Assembly: GCF_010389155.1 (NCBI RefSeq)
Contig: NC_057765.1
Location: forward strand, 44,163,559 to 44,227,558
Direction of reading: 5' to 3'
Length of the DNA: 64,000 nt
Source: Erigeron canadensis
Lineage: Eukaryota > Streptophyta > Magnoliopsida > Asterales > Asteraceae
This document shows positions 1-12,001 of the stretch, piece by piece. The position numbers were made by a program, and so were the translations under genes. The number at the start of each line of letters is the position of its first letter. Positions within the stretch are counted from its first letter, which is position 1. The notes under the pieces are model-generated. The model had not been told where the DNA came from. It saw only the letters and a program-made list of their open reading frames with translations, and ran no database searches.

Positions 1-132
1 TTCCTTCTCTTGAATTTTAAGAAAACAAAAACATTCCATCAAATTCTACTCCTTCATAATCTACCTTTGACAGATTCCATTCTTTACAAAAACATTCCGC
101 GAACCAAATGCACCCTTAGTCCCAGATCACAA

Positions 133-870
133 ACCATACCCATACTTTGCATATGCCTTCACCATCACCTACTGGTTCGAGCTCAAACCGGTTGGACCGG
201 TCAGTCCATTCCGGGTTTAAAAACCATGTCATTCTTAGGACAAAATACATTTAACTTTTTATAAACTGAAAGGACCAAACTGAAATTTTTAGAAACTTAA
301 AGGTTGATTTGGTTTCTTTTTTATTCATAAACATACAAAAAAACAAAAGATACTCGTATATACCAACAAAATAAATAATAAATTAACCGATCTTTGCCAG
401 ACGTACCATCTCTTTTCCGACGAACTTACAATTCCGGTGAACTTTCCGATGAACTAATTTTTCTTTCAAAATACGAGAGATTCAACTCATAGTTCAATTT
501 TTTCTAAATTTTGTTCATCGACAGCAAGAACAAAGCGACTAAGCAATTCATCGGAAACCGTCGAAATAAACTCCGACGAAGTTTTAGTCCGCCGTCTCCG
601 TCCTTTTTACCTAATTTTGCTCGGAATTGGTGCTTCAATTGGCGCCGGAATATTCGTCATCACCGGCACCGTCGCTCGCGATGCTGGTCCGGTGAGTATT
701 AGATTCACTTTAAGTTTAATTATATTATTTATAATTATATCTTGTAATTTAGTGTTGAATATTAAGTGTTGAAATTATAGAGTCAAAGTTGCATATTAAT
801 TTAGTTTTTGAAATTTTATTTTAATTTTGTTAATCCCACTATTTAGAAAGTTATTTTGAAAAATATCAAT
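133..870 (+). repeat. Upstream copy of a tandem duplication of the CAT9 promoter and first exon
   Basis: This stretch matches about 1133-1880 base for base over long runs, with scattered substitutions and small indels. It covers promoter-like sequence, the 5' leader, the first exon and the first ~170 bases of intron 1 of the downstream CAT9 gene. The offset between copies is about 1.0 kb. The ~260 bases between them (870-1130) are AT-rich and contain short palindromic GACTCGTAAGAGTC-like motifs. The downstream copy is intact, so this upstream copy looks like the decayed one. Confidence 0.9.
473..691 (+). pseudogene. Broken duplicate of CAT9 exon 1
   Basis: The 219-base stretch is an obvious copy of the functional exon at 1477-1696, including the hydrophobic GASIGAGIF segment and the following splice donor (GTGAGT at 692). 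Two changes disable it. The start codon is ACG instead of ATG, and one C is missing just before the donor (GGTCCG|GT against GGTCCCG|GT), so the exon is 219 rather than 220 bases and would enter exon 2 out of frame. No other stop or frameshift is seen inside. Several substitutions are non-synonymous (for example Gly to Glu and Gly to Asp in the soluble N-terminus), as expected after loss of constraint. It could still be transcribed from its duplicated promoter as an alternative leader exon. Confidence 0.88.
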
Positions 871-1476
871 ATTTTTATATATGTAAAATAATCAAAAATA
901 TATACATATAACATACAAAATAATGTACACATAAATATGATATATAATATTAGCCATATTATCAAACTATAACAATTATAAGTTTGCGACTCTTAGTGAC
1001 TCATTTCAAATTCACACCGCAACTCGTAAGAGTCAAGAGAAAAAAAAAAGTCATACAAGAAGTCGTCTCGTTTTCGGTCCAAACCGACGCGACTCATAAG
1101 AGTTAACTCGTGACTCGTAAGAGTCTAACAACTATGCCCATACCTTGCATATGCCTTCATCATCGCCCACCGGTTCGAGCTTAAACCGGTTGGACAGGTG
1201 ACAGGTCGGTTCAGTCCGGTTTTTAAAACCGAGGTCATTCCTGGAATGAAACAAATTTAATTTATTATAAGCTCAAAGGACCAAGCTGAAAATTTCAGAA
1301 ACATAAAGGTTGATTTGGTTTCTTTTTATTCATAATCACAAAAAAAAATAAAAAGATACTCGTATATACCAACAAAATGAACAATAAATTAACCGATTTT
1401 CGCCGGAGCCATCTCTTTGCCGGCGAACTTACAATTCCGGTGAAATTTCCGATGAACTAATTTTTTCGTTCAAAAT

Positions 1477-4400
1477 ATGAGAGATTCAACTCGTACTTCA
1501 ATTTTCTCTAAATTTTGTTCATCAGCAGCAAGAACGAAGCCACTAAGCAATTCATCGGAAACCGTCGGAATAAAATCCGGCGAAGGTTTAGTCCGCCGTC
1601 TCGGTCCTTTTGACCTAATCTTGCTCGGAATTGGTGCTTCGATTGGCGCCGGAATATTCGTCGTCACTGGCACCGTCGCTCGCGATGCCGGTCCCGGTGA
1701 GTATTAGTTTCACTTTAAGTTTAATTATATTAATTTTTAATTATATTAATTTTTAATTATATCTTGTAATTTAGTGTTGAATATTAAGTGTTGAAATTAT
1801 AGAGTCAAAGTTGAATATTCATTTTAGTTTTTGAAATTTTATTTTATTTTTGTTAATCCCACTATCTACTATCTAGAAAATTATTTGGAAAATTGGATAC
1901 AAGTGATAGAATATTTCTAAGTTGGATAGGTAGGTTATATATTGGACTAAAACTGAATACATTATTTTAAGTGCTTAGACCTTAGCAATAGTTTAATTAA
2001 ATATTTTTTTTAAATGTTGACTTATTTAAAACAATGGAAGAATTTGACTGGCTCTCGGAGTGAACTTGAGCAATTTTTTTGGCTATTTTAGCCTTCAAGG
2101 TCTTTTTGATCAAGTTTTTTTAATGTTAAGAAAAGTGATTTTGTTACTTCCAGGCTCCAAGAGTTTAAAGTTTATGTGTGTGTGCTCATGTCGTGGATTA
2201 GGCAACTGATTAAATGTCTTGACAGTGTGGTTGCAAGCTTTTCTGATCACTATAATTGATTCTGGCGTCTGTCAATCTGAAAGTTATATATTAGTATACA
2301 TAATACATCTATGATCAAACCTATCTATAGAGACACAGCACATCCGGTACAATATTTTGATGCTAAACCCGTATTTCAGTATAACTTTTAAATGTGGAAA
2401 AAATCACTAATTGATAAAAAAAAAAAAAATCAAGTAAAAAATCTAAAAACCCAACCCCTCATGGCTTCTTAAAAAAGGCTTTTTATTTTTGGAAAAAGCT
2501 ATTAAGCATAAGCTGTTTGGGTAAAAGAAAACATGAAAAGGGCTTAAAACCTTTAGCTAAAATGCAAAATAAAAAAGCTAACCCAAACATCCCCATAGTT
2601 GATGGAAATCTGTAACGTGTATCGAACTTTGGATGTTGTTATCGCGTGTATACATCTTTCAATTTCGGTTGTGTTTTTGTGGACTTGAAAACTTATACGG
2701 ATGACACGTCAACAAAATTATCCGTGGATACGAACAATCATGTTAACAATTATACAGCTTGATACATGCAATATCAATATGTTTTTATATTTGATAGTTG
2801 GATACAATCATACAAGTGATAGAATATTTCTAAGTCGGATAGGTAGATTATATATTGACTAAAACTGAATACATGTTTGAAGTGCTTAGTTTAATGCATT
2901 TCTTTTAATATTACTTAAATGCATAGGCAATCAGGAGTGTTTGGATTAAAAATAGAGAGAAAGTCATCTCACCTGTATTCACATGTTGACTTATTTGAAA
3001 CAATGGGAGGACTTTGAAATTGGTGCCAGAGATCTCGATTTTTTGATGGGGCTCTCGGAGTGCACTTGAGCAACTTTTTTGGCTATTTTAGCCTTCCAGG
3101 TCTTCTCGATCAAGTTTTTCTAACGTTAAGAAAAGTGATTTTGTTACTTCCAAGCTCCAAGAGTTTCAGTGTAGGCAACAAAGAAGAAAGTTTATTTGTG
3201 TGTGCTTATGTCGTGGATTGGGCAACTGACTAAATGTCGAGTGATTTGTAATGTTGACAGTGTGGTTGCAAGCTTTTCTGATCATTATAATTGATTATGG
3301 TGTCTGTAAATCTGAAAGTTATATATTAGTATACATAATACATATCTGATCAAACTCATCTGTAGAGACACAGCACATCTGGTACAATATTTTGATGCTA
3401 AACCCCTATTTCAGTAACTTTAAACTGTGGAAGAGGATGAGAGTTAATTGCGGTGCATTCTTGGTTTGATAAGAGTTTAACAGGAAATTTCTATAGTGAA
3501 TGTATTAAAATTCTTACTAACTTGGTTAATTAATGGCACACCTGCCGGCCCTCTTAATGTAGATATCCAACATTCATAAGATACTACCCATATGTCATCG
3601 TAAGCTCAACCTTGTCTGTTTCTATACCGGAAAGCCTACTGGCATTGTTTTTGTACATGTATGTTGTGAATTCTACAAGGTTTTCAATTGTCATCTCCTC
3701 TGGTATTTCTGGAGTATCGATGATTTTTACTAATATATTCTAAGATTACAGGAGTTACAATCAGCTTTACACTCGCGGGAGCATCGTGTGTGCTGAATGC
3801 TCTTTGTTATGCTGAGCTAGCTTCTCGATTTCCTGCAGTTGTTGGAGGAGCATACTTGTATACATATACAGCTTTCAATGAGCTCACTGCTTTTCTAGTT
3901 TTTACACAGATGATGCTGGACTATCACATTGGTGCAGCTAGTATAGCACGAAGCTTAGCAAGCTACATCATTAATATCGTAGAGCTCATTCCCTTTTTCA
4001 ATAATAATATCCCAAAGTGGGTTGGGCATGGTGGTAACGAGATATTTGGGTTTATATCCATCAACTTATTGGCTCCAGTCCTTCTTGTACTTCTGACTGT
4101 AATCCTATGCCGTGGTGTCGGTGAATCTTCACTAGTTAATACTATCATGACCACAACCAAGGTGCTTTCATTGAAAATTGTCTGTTACTTCTGTCCTTAG
4201 TGGCCATACTATGTAGACTTAGGCCCCAGGTTCAATTATAACATATATCTTCCTTTTTTGGGTTAATGGCAGATAGTCATTGTTCTTGTGGTCATAATTG
4301 TTGGTGCTTTTGAGGTTGATGATTCAAACTGGACACCTTTTGCTCCAAATGGTTTTAAATCCATGTTAACAGGAGCAACTGTAGCCTTTTTTGCATATGT

Positions 4401-6351
4401 AGGATTCGATGCAGTTGCTAATTCAGCCGAAGAATCCAAACGACCACAGGTATCATGTAGATAGATTTTTGCTTTGTGTTCTATCAATTTATCGGATACA
4501 ATTATTAGCTCGCCTTATACTTGATCATGTCAAGTTAATATTCTTGCTTTTGTATGTCAGAGAGATTTACCAATAGGCATCATTGGAAGCCTTGTCGTTT
4601 GTATTGCACTATATATTGGTGTTTGCTTAGTTATAACTGGTATGGTACCTTACAAGTTTCTTGGAGAAGATGCTCCTTTGGCTGAGGCTTTTAAATCTAA
4701 AGGATTAAAGTTTGTATCAACTTTAATCAGCATCGGGGCTGTTTCTGGGCTTACTACTACCTTATTAGTTGGTCTCTATGTTCAGGTAAACAGGCCTAAC
4801 CTTTTCGCATATAGGTAGAAAAATGGGCGGGACATGTGTGTTGGATAACATGCCGCAAAGGGTAACTTTTTGTGCAGGTTGGTTGATACGGAACACTTTT
4901 TTGTCTAACTTAATCTTTTATGAATAATTAGTATGTCAGTTATGAATACCAAAACTCTATTTTTGTTAATTATTTCCATTTTTTGATAGAATGATAACTT
5001 AAGATCTATTCTTAAAAAGTATACCATGAGTCAGTTTTGGCCCATTTTTTTAGTCTAAACTTTTACTTTGCCAATTTGACCTGTTAGAAATGTAATGTAA
5101 CTGGATCAACTCATTCACAAGTAAATGGGTTGAAATTGCCACCTCTAGTGTTGTAGGATTGTAATTTTATTAGTCGCAGTGTTTTTGTTGCTTGGTGATC
5201 TCAATAACTGAATTCCTTATGAGCAGTCTCGATTATATCTGGGGCTTGGAAGGGATGGGTTGCTACCCAGGATATTTGCTCGTGTTCATCCAACACGCCA
5301 CACTCCTATTCAGTCTCAGTTATGGGTTGGATTTATCGCATGCATCTTGGCTGGATTGTTAAATGTGCACTTACTCTCACATGTTCTGTCAGTTGGTTCG
5401 CTGGTATGTACTATGTAGTGAAACTTAGAGAATTTGGATTTTCCTTTAATGTATGAAAATAGCATGACGTATAATTCCACAACATCTTTAGTGGGATACT
5501 CGAATTTGTTAAACACTTGGGAACATTTTGTTTGGTGCAGGCAGGTTATTCAGTGGTGGCGGCATGTGTAATTACTCTTCGTTGGAAGGACAACATTGGT
5601 AGTCAAGGCGCGGCCACTTTTATTTCGCATAGGCTGGAAGGAATCCTTTGCATTACTGTGATTGCTTCTTGTGGTTTTGCTACGGGAATCCTATTCCGTT
5701 ATGCTGGTTCAGCTCTTGCGTATATATTTCTTACTGTTCCAGTAACTATTGCAATCTTTGCTGTTTCAGCTCTTCGATTTCGACAGGCAAGTGACATTGA
5801 TCAACTATTTTCCATTTTGTGGGTCTCAACTTTTGAGCGTCTATTTTTTATTGTGTTCTAGGTACAAATGAATCCACCGGGTTTTTCTTGTCCATGGGTT
5901 CCAATAGTCCCTGCTCTTTGCATCTTCGTTAACATATTCTTGTTCGCTCAGGTTTGCTTTTGGAAACGTTACAAAGTATAAAGATGTTCATTATTGCATA
6001 GAATCAAGTATAAAATGTATAATGATTATAACATGTTATGAAGTTAAAAGCTGACAGACAAAATACCCTTATCAGTTTTACACGTGAAACTAGAATATTA
6101 AGGTTTGCAGAATCAAAAGATGGTTAATTTTTTAGATGGTTTATTTTTCCATCAATAGTCCAACTACTGCAATTCTTGAACTAACATTAGCTCTCTTTCT
6201 GCAGCTTCACTATGAAGCCTGGGTGAGATTTATTGTTCTCAGCATTGTGGCAATAGGTGTATATGCATTCTATGGGCAACATCATGCCAATCCTACAAGT
6301 GATCGTGAAGTTGTTACTTACCACAAAGCACCAGAAGAAGAAGCTCTATGA
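1477..6351 (+). CDS. CAT9: Cationic amino acid transporter, CAT9 type (8 exons, 563 aa)
   Basis: Membrane permease of the amino acid-polyamine-organocation superfamily, CAT subfamily; plant CATs move basic and other amino acids across the plasma membrane or tonoplast. Exons: 1477-1696, 3752-4161, 4273-4449, 4561-4785, 5227-5403, 5541-5786, 5862-5951, 6205-6351. All junctions keep frame and give 563 residues, close to the ~570 expected. Exon 1 encodes a short soluble N-terminus and the first membrane helix with the family motif GIGASIGAGIF (residues 51-61). Exon 2 carries YAELASRFPAVVGGAY and LDYHIGAAS, and exon 3 FVGFDAVANSAEES-like sequence (here AYVGFDAVANSAEES), all strongly CAT9-like. Exons 7-8 encode the last helices and a short hydrophilic C-terminus. 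The start at 1477 is the only upstream in-frame ATG and matches family length. Intron 6 uses a GC donor. Intron 1 (2,055 nt) is enlarged by an internal duplication. The assignment to CAT9 rather than another CAT rests on remembered family sequence. Confidence 0.95.
1893..3433 (+). repeat. Two direct copies of a ~0.5-0.6 kb segment inside CAT9 intron 1
   Basis: About 1893-2400 and 2798-3433 are the same sequence. Shared landmarks are GATAGAATATTTCTAAG (1903 and 2818), the GGCTATTTTAGCCTTC block (2080 and 3080), TGTGGTTGCAAGCTTTTCTG (2226 and 3260) and the TTTGATGCTAAACCC end (2358 and 3391). The second copy holds roughly 130 extra bases. No coding potential is seen in either. This is a second tandem duplication in the gene, separate from the promoter/exon 1 duplication. 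Confidence 0.85.
5787..5861 (+). other. GC-AG intron (CAT9 intron 6, 75 nt)
   Basis: The reading frame of exon 6 runs to CGACAG at 5786 and is followed by GCAAGT, the classic GC-donor consensus. The acceptor is TTCTAG at 5861, and the next exon opens with VQMNPPGFSCP in phase 0. No GT donor nearby keeps both the conserved RFRQ end and the frame. GC-AG introns are about one percent of plant introns. Confidence 0.85.
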
Positions 6352-7665
6352 TCTTATCTATAGCTTAAACATATGATGCAAGTGAACCGTTTGTAACTTT
6401 GTATATCCATGTAATGTAAATTCCTGTATGATTTTACCCTGTATGTTAATAGGATATGTTGCTTATATAAGTTCTGTGCTAGGTTTACAATTTAGCAGTT
6501 TCCCACTCATCTAGTAGAGATTATAAAACAGTATGCAAACATGAGTATTTTTTTTTGTCAATCTACAGATCATTGTGTAATTTTTAGCATATTTCATTCA
6601 TTGTCTTCCACGCAGACCTGACGGAAATCCCTGTCTTAAATGACTATATTCCACGTTCCCCGTGCCAATTTCTCTGCCAAAGCCTGATATATGAAAGTGT
6701 GAAGCTTAATTTTATTATGATGACTTTGCTGTCATGTACAGGTAATGACATGGCCTGGCGCATTTACCGGGTTGGGTAACGGGTCAAAAAGGGTTTGAGT
6801 TGAAACGGGCCTGTTCAAGTTTAGGTTGAGTCCGCATGCTAACTACTTTTGAATTTTCTAATGACCAATTGATGCATTATTTATGATTACAATATATTTA
6901 TTGTAATGATATCTAGATCATTGAATGATAACGATTTGAAAGATTGTAAAAGTTTAGACGAATTCGAACCCATTTGGCCCGTTTGATTCTTTCTCCTTCT
7001 ACCTGACGTGTTGAATTGTTAACCCATTGGGCCCAGCTGAGATACAGGGCAACCCATTATACCATTCATAACTCATAAGCAATTGAAGTAAAATTACTCT
7101 CTCCACTCTCCAGTAAATCAGAGTAGTCATCCTCTAGAAGCTAAAAATAGAAATAGATGTTACAAATGTAAAAAATTAGCCAAGAATGACATGAGTCGAT
7201 CGGGTTTGATCCGTTAAAGTCATCTAAAGTGCGTTCAAATTGGGTTGTGTTTTATCTCAAATGGTAGTTTAGGCCTGAATGATATTATTATTATTTTTTT
7301 TTTTATTTTATCTCAAATTGTGTGGTATTAATGCCTTTGTAAATTGTAATCATAATTAACACATCAATTACTTTATTTTTCCACCTCTATTAATAGTAAA
7401 AAAAAGTTAAAGAACCAAAATCATAATAAGCTTTATACCAGATCAAAATAGTCGCATCATACATGTGCTGTTACACATTTTCAACTAGATCAAGTCAACT
7501 TTCATGGCCGAATAGGATGTCTTCCAAACTCTGTTCTCACTATAGACCTAAAACCATGTCTGGTTACTCTACAAACTGACATGCTGACGCTGTGGTTGAA
7601 AGAACATCGAAACTGAAGGGATGTACATATAACATTGTGTTTCTTGACCTCAAAATCTTTGCAAC
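6352..7665. other. Convergent spacer between CAT9 and FKBP20-2
   Basis: Both genes end into this region, so its two edges should hold their 3' untranslated regions. The middle has no open frame with coding character. It holds one copy (6941-7062) of a repeat that recurs at 11886-12001. Confidence 0.6.
6941..7062 (+). repeat. Direct repeat, copy 1 (partner at 11886-12001)
   Basis: The block starting AGATTGTAAAAGTTTAGACGA, with CCCATTTGGCCCGTTTGAT and GGCAACCCATT near its end, recurs in the same orientation at 11886-12001. The two copies bracket the FKBP20-2 gene about 4.9 kb apart. No terminal repeats or target duplications were recognised, so the element type is unknown. Confidence 0.7.
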
Positions 7666-10640
7666 TCAATCACATACAACATCCGAGTAAAAAGCTATGG
7701 TTCTCCTTGTGCAGTCTTTTACACCAAGCAGTTCTACATCAAATACTTCAAATTGTTTTGAACTAAAGAACGTAGAAGGTCCAACCTACGAAGACAACAC
7801 TTGTGAATTAATCATATAAAACTCTCTTGCACTTGAGTATGCTGTCAATTTGTCGTACAGTAATTGACATGATGTTAAATCTTTACACCATCTGAAGTTA
7901 AAATATAGAGAGTTAACTGTTAGAGTCGGCTTTAAACTTCAAATGTATATTGTTTTGTAAGTCAAACTAGTAGCTTAGTAAGAAAATGAGATTGTATTAG
8001 TATGCTCTGCGTCTGCAGCCTTAGTTGCTGATCTCAATAATCTGTTAACTGAAGCCATTCTGAAAAGTTATTAGTTGCATTTAATGAACGACTCCAAAAG
8101 GGTTTTAAATTTATCATTTACCACATATGTCGGACAAGATATCACCTAGATAGCATGGTACAAGATTTATTAAAAGAGAAGAGGATAACTCACTGGTGGT
8201 CCAAGTTCTGGGGGAATGATAATTCTTCTCTTTCCACCAGGTTTCATGTCTTTTATACCTTCTTCAAAACCTGTTTTAACCCTCTCAGTTAAATGTTACT
8301 CAACATGTTATAAAACAAACTTAACGTGATAAAAGAAATTTACTACTTCTCTCCCAAGTATAAATAGTCGATATCTGACTTCTATGCATCAATGAGTTAC
8401 TTTTTTAGTTTGAAGTTCAATTTAAGAAGCACAGCATCAATACTTGACTATTGGGTCAAAGAGTCAGTACCTAATTTTTTAGTGTCAAATGACTTGTTCT
8501 TGAAGTATATAACAAACTTGAGAAGTACCAAGATAGATTTCCAAGTCAAGATATTCACTTTTGCATAGAAAAGCCAATATTTTATTTTATTTTAGTGCTT
8601 AATTATATAATTTCTGAAGTCAAAGACAAGAATAACACGTCAATATATTTGATTTCTTGGGTGAAATTCAAAATGGCCCACCTGGGACCAATGCGTTTGT
8701 GCCCATTCGTATTTTGGCAGGAGTTCCTTGTTGATAACTACTATCAATTCGACGACCAGACTCATTGTAACCAATATAATGAAAAGTCACCTGCAAAAGT
8801 AACTTAACTGAATAACACGTTTCACAAATGCAATTTCTGCACTCTTGAATTAAGATGTTTATTCCTTCTTTCATTGTAAGATACAAGATTTAGTGGAATT
8901 GCAACTTTGCAAGTACCACATTTACTTATATGCTCTCTCTATCCTATGAAAATATAAGTAATTGATACTACATGCTACTAGCTATTCACAGAGCTTTGGT
9001 TGTTATAAGATGCACTAGCACCCAGGGGAAGTATTTTAACTAGAGCTGGTAATATCAGCCAAGTTACAATAGTCGATTTGGGTTATATTTTTCACTAGTG
9101 AGTCTAATGGGTAGACAATCATAGCTAAAATGATATTGGATGGGTCAAAAATCGTCCAAAGTGTCTTTCTACTAATACATACCTCCTTGATCAAGTTATT
9201 AAAGATATTAGACTATGAATTTTAGTCACATAGTTTTTGTAATCACATTTGATGCATAAGTTGTTTCAACCTATTAGACAAAAAGTTGGTTGCAAGTCAA
9301 CTCGATCTGACCCGACCATTACTAAACTAAAAGTGACTTTTCTTTTACCTGCTATTGAATCTGCCTTACCCACTCATTTTTCCAACTCAATATGAGACTT
9401 GCTAAAAATCAACATTCTTGATCAATGGAGGAACAATATCACCATTTGTGTTCATAAGATACTAAAGTGGATGATTGACTCATCCCATACTAAGAATAGT
9501 GGCAAGTAACAAGACATTTGGTTCGAGTTAAAATATAATGAAAGCAATGGGGAAAGGGAAAAACCTGTTGACCAGACTTTGGAAAATCACCAGAACCGAC
9601 TTCAAAATCACGGTATATAAGTCCAGATTCACGTCTTGTGTAGTTATCTGATGCAACAACTCTAACCTGAAACCCTGAATCGTATTCAAGAAAAAAAAAT
9701 GTCAACATTCGAAAGTTTATGTACCCCTTGGAAGCCAACAATGGAATTGAATGATCCACCAGACTAAAATAAAGATAACTAAAAAAGAATCATGACAAAC
9801 CTTCTCGAACAAAACTTGGAAAGTCGTCCGGTGCATTGTTTTCTCTCTGCACCCTTTTATTTTGTTCAAGTAGACGTTTTTCATCATATGGGTTCTTAGT
9901 CTTTGTTTTACCACTAGAAGGCAAAGTTGGAAACAAGCCCGATGACACCAGTAACACAAAAAGTTGTCTGCGCTTTAAACTTTCCGTAATTCCTTTCTGT
10001 TCTCTAGCCATGGATGAAACAGTTTTTCCTAAGAAACTAGACTGTGCGTCGAAAGAACTAGAAAAAAAGTAAAAATTACTTAAAGTTTTTACCTTTCATC
10101 TTTCAATCGACAACTTGAGCAACAATGAAGAAGATATTTTCTTTGAATGGAGAATTCTCTTTGGGTAGGAAAAGCTGTGAGTGATCTATCTGCATATAAC
10201 ATGTTTAACAAATACTATGATAATACTTCTTTCGACATTTACAAGTTGCAATTGTATTCAATGGTTTAGCTATAGCGATATCATCATCATCAAATTTGAT
10301 GTGCATATCAAACTTAACTTGAAAATTAAAAAGATTTCGTATGTTTTCATAAATATTGGAGCATAATAAATGTGTTCTTCGGGTATTTTTAACTATCCGA
10401 ATATCATAAACAATATCATTATGAGTGATGATGCATTTGCCTAATGGACACTTAGATGAATCTATCTAGTTTTGGAGTCTGATATTTGCGAGAATAACCG
10501 AATCGCAGCCCAAGGGTGCTCGATTTCTCGGGCACCTCGGTTCAATATTCTCTGAGACATTTCATCAGTCACTTGGCATACTTCTAAAAATTTAACTTTA
10601 TCATCATTCCATCATCTTCATTAATGTATGCATCTATGTA

Positions 10641-10671
<31 letters not shown>

Positions 10672-10756
10672 TATATAGATAGATAGATAGATAGATAGAT
10701 AGAAATAGAGACTTACATTTTAAGGAGAAACATGGTGGAGATGAGAGCATCAGCAT
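7666..10756 (-). CDS. FKBP20-2: Chloroplast thylakoid-lumen FKBP-type immunophilin, FKBP20-2 type (7 exons, 264 aa)
   Basis: Peptidyl-prolyl isomerase family protein. In Arabidopsis, FKBP20-2 is needed for accumulation of photosystem II supercomplexes in the thylakoid lumen. Exons in transcript order: 10717-10756, 10093-10174, 9801-10057, 9565-9674, 8682-8790, 8194-8270, 7666-7785; frame is kept throughout. Residues 1-60 are Ser/Cys-rich without acidic clusters, like a stromal transit peptide. A twin-arginine signal follows (KRRQLFVLLVSSG, Arg 70-71), fitting Tat import to the lumen. The signature NPYDEKRLLEQNKRVQ (from 96) and the FKBP fold (about 145-248; VTFHYIGYNESGRRIDSSY, ALVPGFEEGIKDMKPGG) follow. 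Cys250 and Cys263 correspond to the C-terminal redox-active cysteine pair described for this protein. The intron between exons 2 and 3 would be only 35 nt, which is odd; the N-terminal 41 residues are therefore less certain than the rest. Confidence 0.93.
10640..10703. repeat. Compound microsatellite (TG)n then (GATA)n
   Basis: A (TG)13-14 run at 10640-10666 is followed by a (GATA)7-8 run at about 10673-10703. It lies just inside FKBP20-2 intron 1, next to the splice donor at 10716. Confidence 0.95.
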
Positions 10757-11885
10757 ACTTGTAGAGCTTCTTTTATGAAGAAGATGATAGGATTCTTGGC
10801 TTATCTTCTTCTTATTGGCAATATAATAAATAAAATTAAAAAAAAACAAAAAAAATCTTATTTTGGCCACTTTATTTTCTTATAGTGTATTGATGAGTTT
10901 TTTTTTAAAGGGTAAGAAAAGAAAGGATAGGAAATCTTTTATTTTTGCATTTTTGAGTTCTCTTTATAAAAGAATAGAAAGGAGAAGAAAGGAAAAAATG
11001 ACCCTTTTTTGATCCAAAATTTTCTTGCCAATATTGGCCTGATTGTGAAAAAAAAACTTTCTTTTTTTTCCTTATCATATCTTCTCTTTTCTTTTTCTTT
11101 AAATTAAACTCAAGAATGTACTCTTAATGTTGGCAATTTAATCTTCAAAGTTTTATTTTTGACAGTTTCACCATTAAAATCTCTCAATTTAGTCTTCTTT
11201 TTCAAACCCCCATTTCTCAATTAAGGGTTTATTTTTATTTTTTTACTTTTAGAATTGCAGCTAATAAATCCACTCAAATTACACATGTTTACAACGTATC
11301 CATCATAAGAGTTTTATGCAAAGGAAAATGATTAATCAACCTAACTCATATGTTTAAAAATTAACCCTAAAATCTTAAGAACTTAACATGTGGATTCCAT
11401 TAATTCTCTTTCTTAATCTTGCCCCTTAATTTTTTCACATGTCATCATCCTATAATTAGGTCGAGTATTAGACATACAAATTAGGTTGATTTATCATTAT
11501 CCTAATGCAAAACCTATACGTTGACGACTAATCATACATTTTAATAAAGTATAATTTTTCAGAAAATATTTACTAAGCTTGTGTTCTCGAGTTTATATGT
11601 AAAGGAAGGGGAAAGAAGAGAAGAGGGGTGAATGGAAGAGAAGGGGTGGAGTTTCCTTCCTTCCAAATCATCCCAAAAGTGGGAGGAAAATCTCTTTAAC
11701 AAATTCTATAAAATTCTCCTTCCAAATCTTTTCCCTTCTTTTCTCTTCTTCCCTTAAATAAAACTCAAGAACCCAAATATTTTTAAAATCCTTTACAATC
11801 TTTTCTTTTCTTTTAAAACAAAACTCAAGAACATACCCTAAGTATTTTTATTCGCGGTTCATATCGAGTCATGTTGTCTGCAAAA
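10757..11885. repeat. Upstream flank of FKBP20-2 with related foldback elements
   Basis: The first ~100 bases should hold the FKBP20-2 leader and core promoter on the minus strand. Further out, about 10889-11119 and 11581-11835 each begin with a TTCTYGAGTTT-type end and finish with the inverse AAACTCAAGAA, enclosing purine/pyrimidine-rich arms (GGAAGGGGAAAGAAGAG and its complement). These look like short terminal-inverted-repeat elements of one family. Target duplications were not identified. Confidence 0.45.
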
Positions 11886-12001
11886 AGATGTAAAAGTGAA
11901 GACCAATTCGAGCCCATTTGGCCCGTTTGATTTCTTCTCCTTTTAGCTAAAGTGTTTAAGTGCAACGCAATTGGCCCAACTGAAATACATGGCAACCCAT
12001 T
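11886..12001 (+). repeat. Direct repeat, copy 2 (partner at 6941-7062)
   Basis: Same block as at 6941-7062, about 80 percent alike by eye, with the shared core CCCATTTGGCCCGTTTGAT. The adjoining 12002-12884 is AT-rich, with no gene or element recognised. Confidence 0.7.

Noticed and set aside
511..702. Plus-strand frame overlapping the CAT9 exon 1 duplicate
   Set aside because: It is in a different frame from the homologous exon and has no start codon context; the pseudo-exon explains the conservation.
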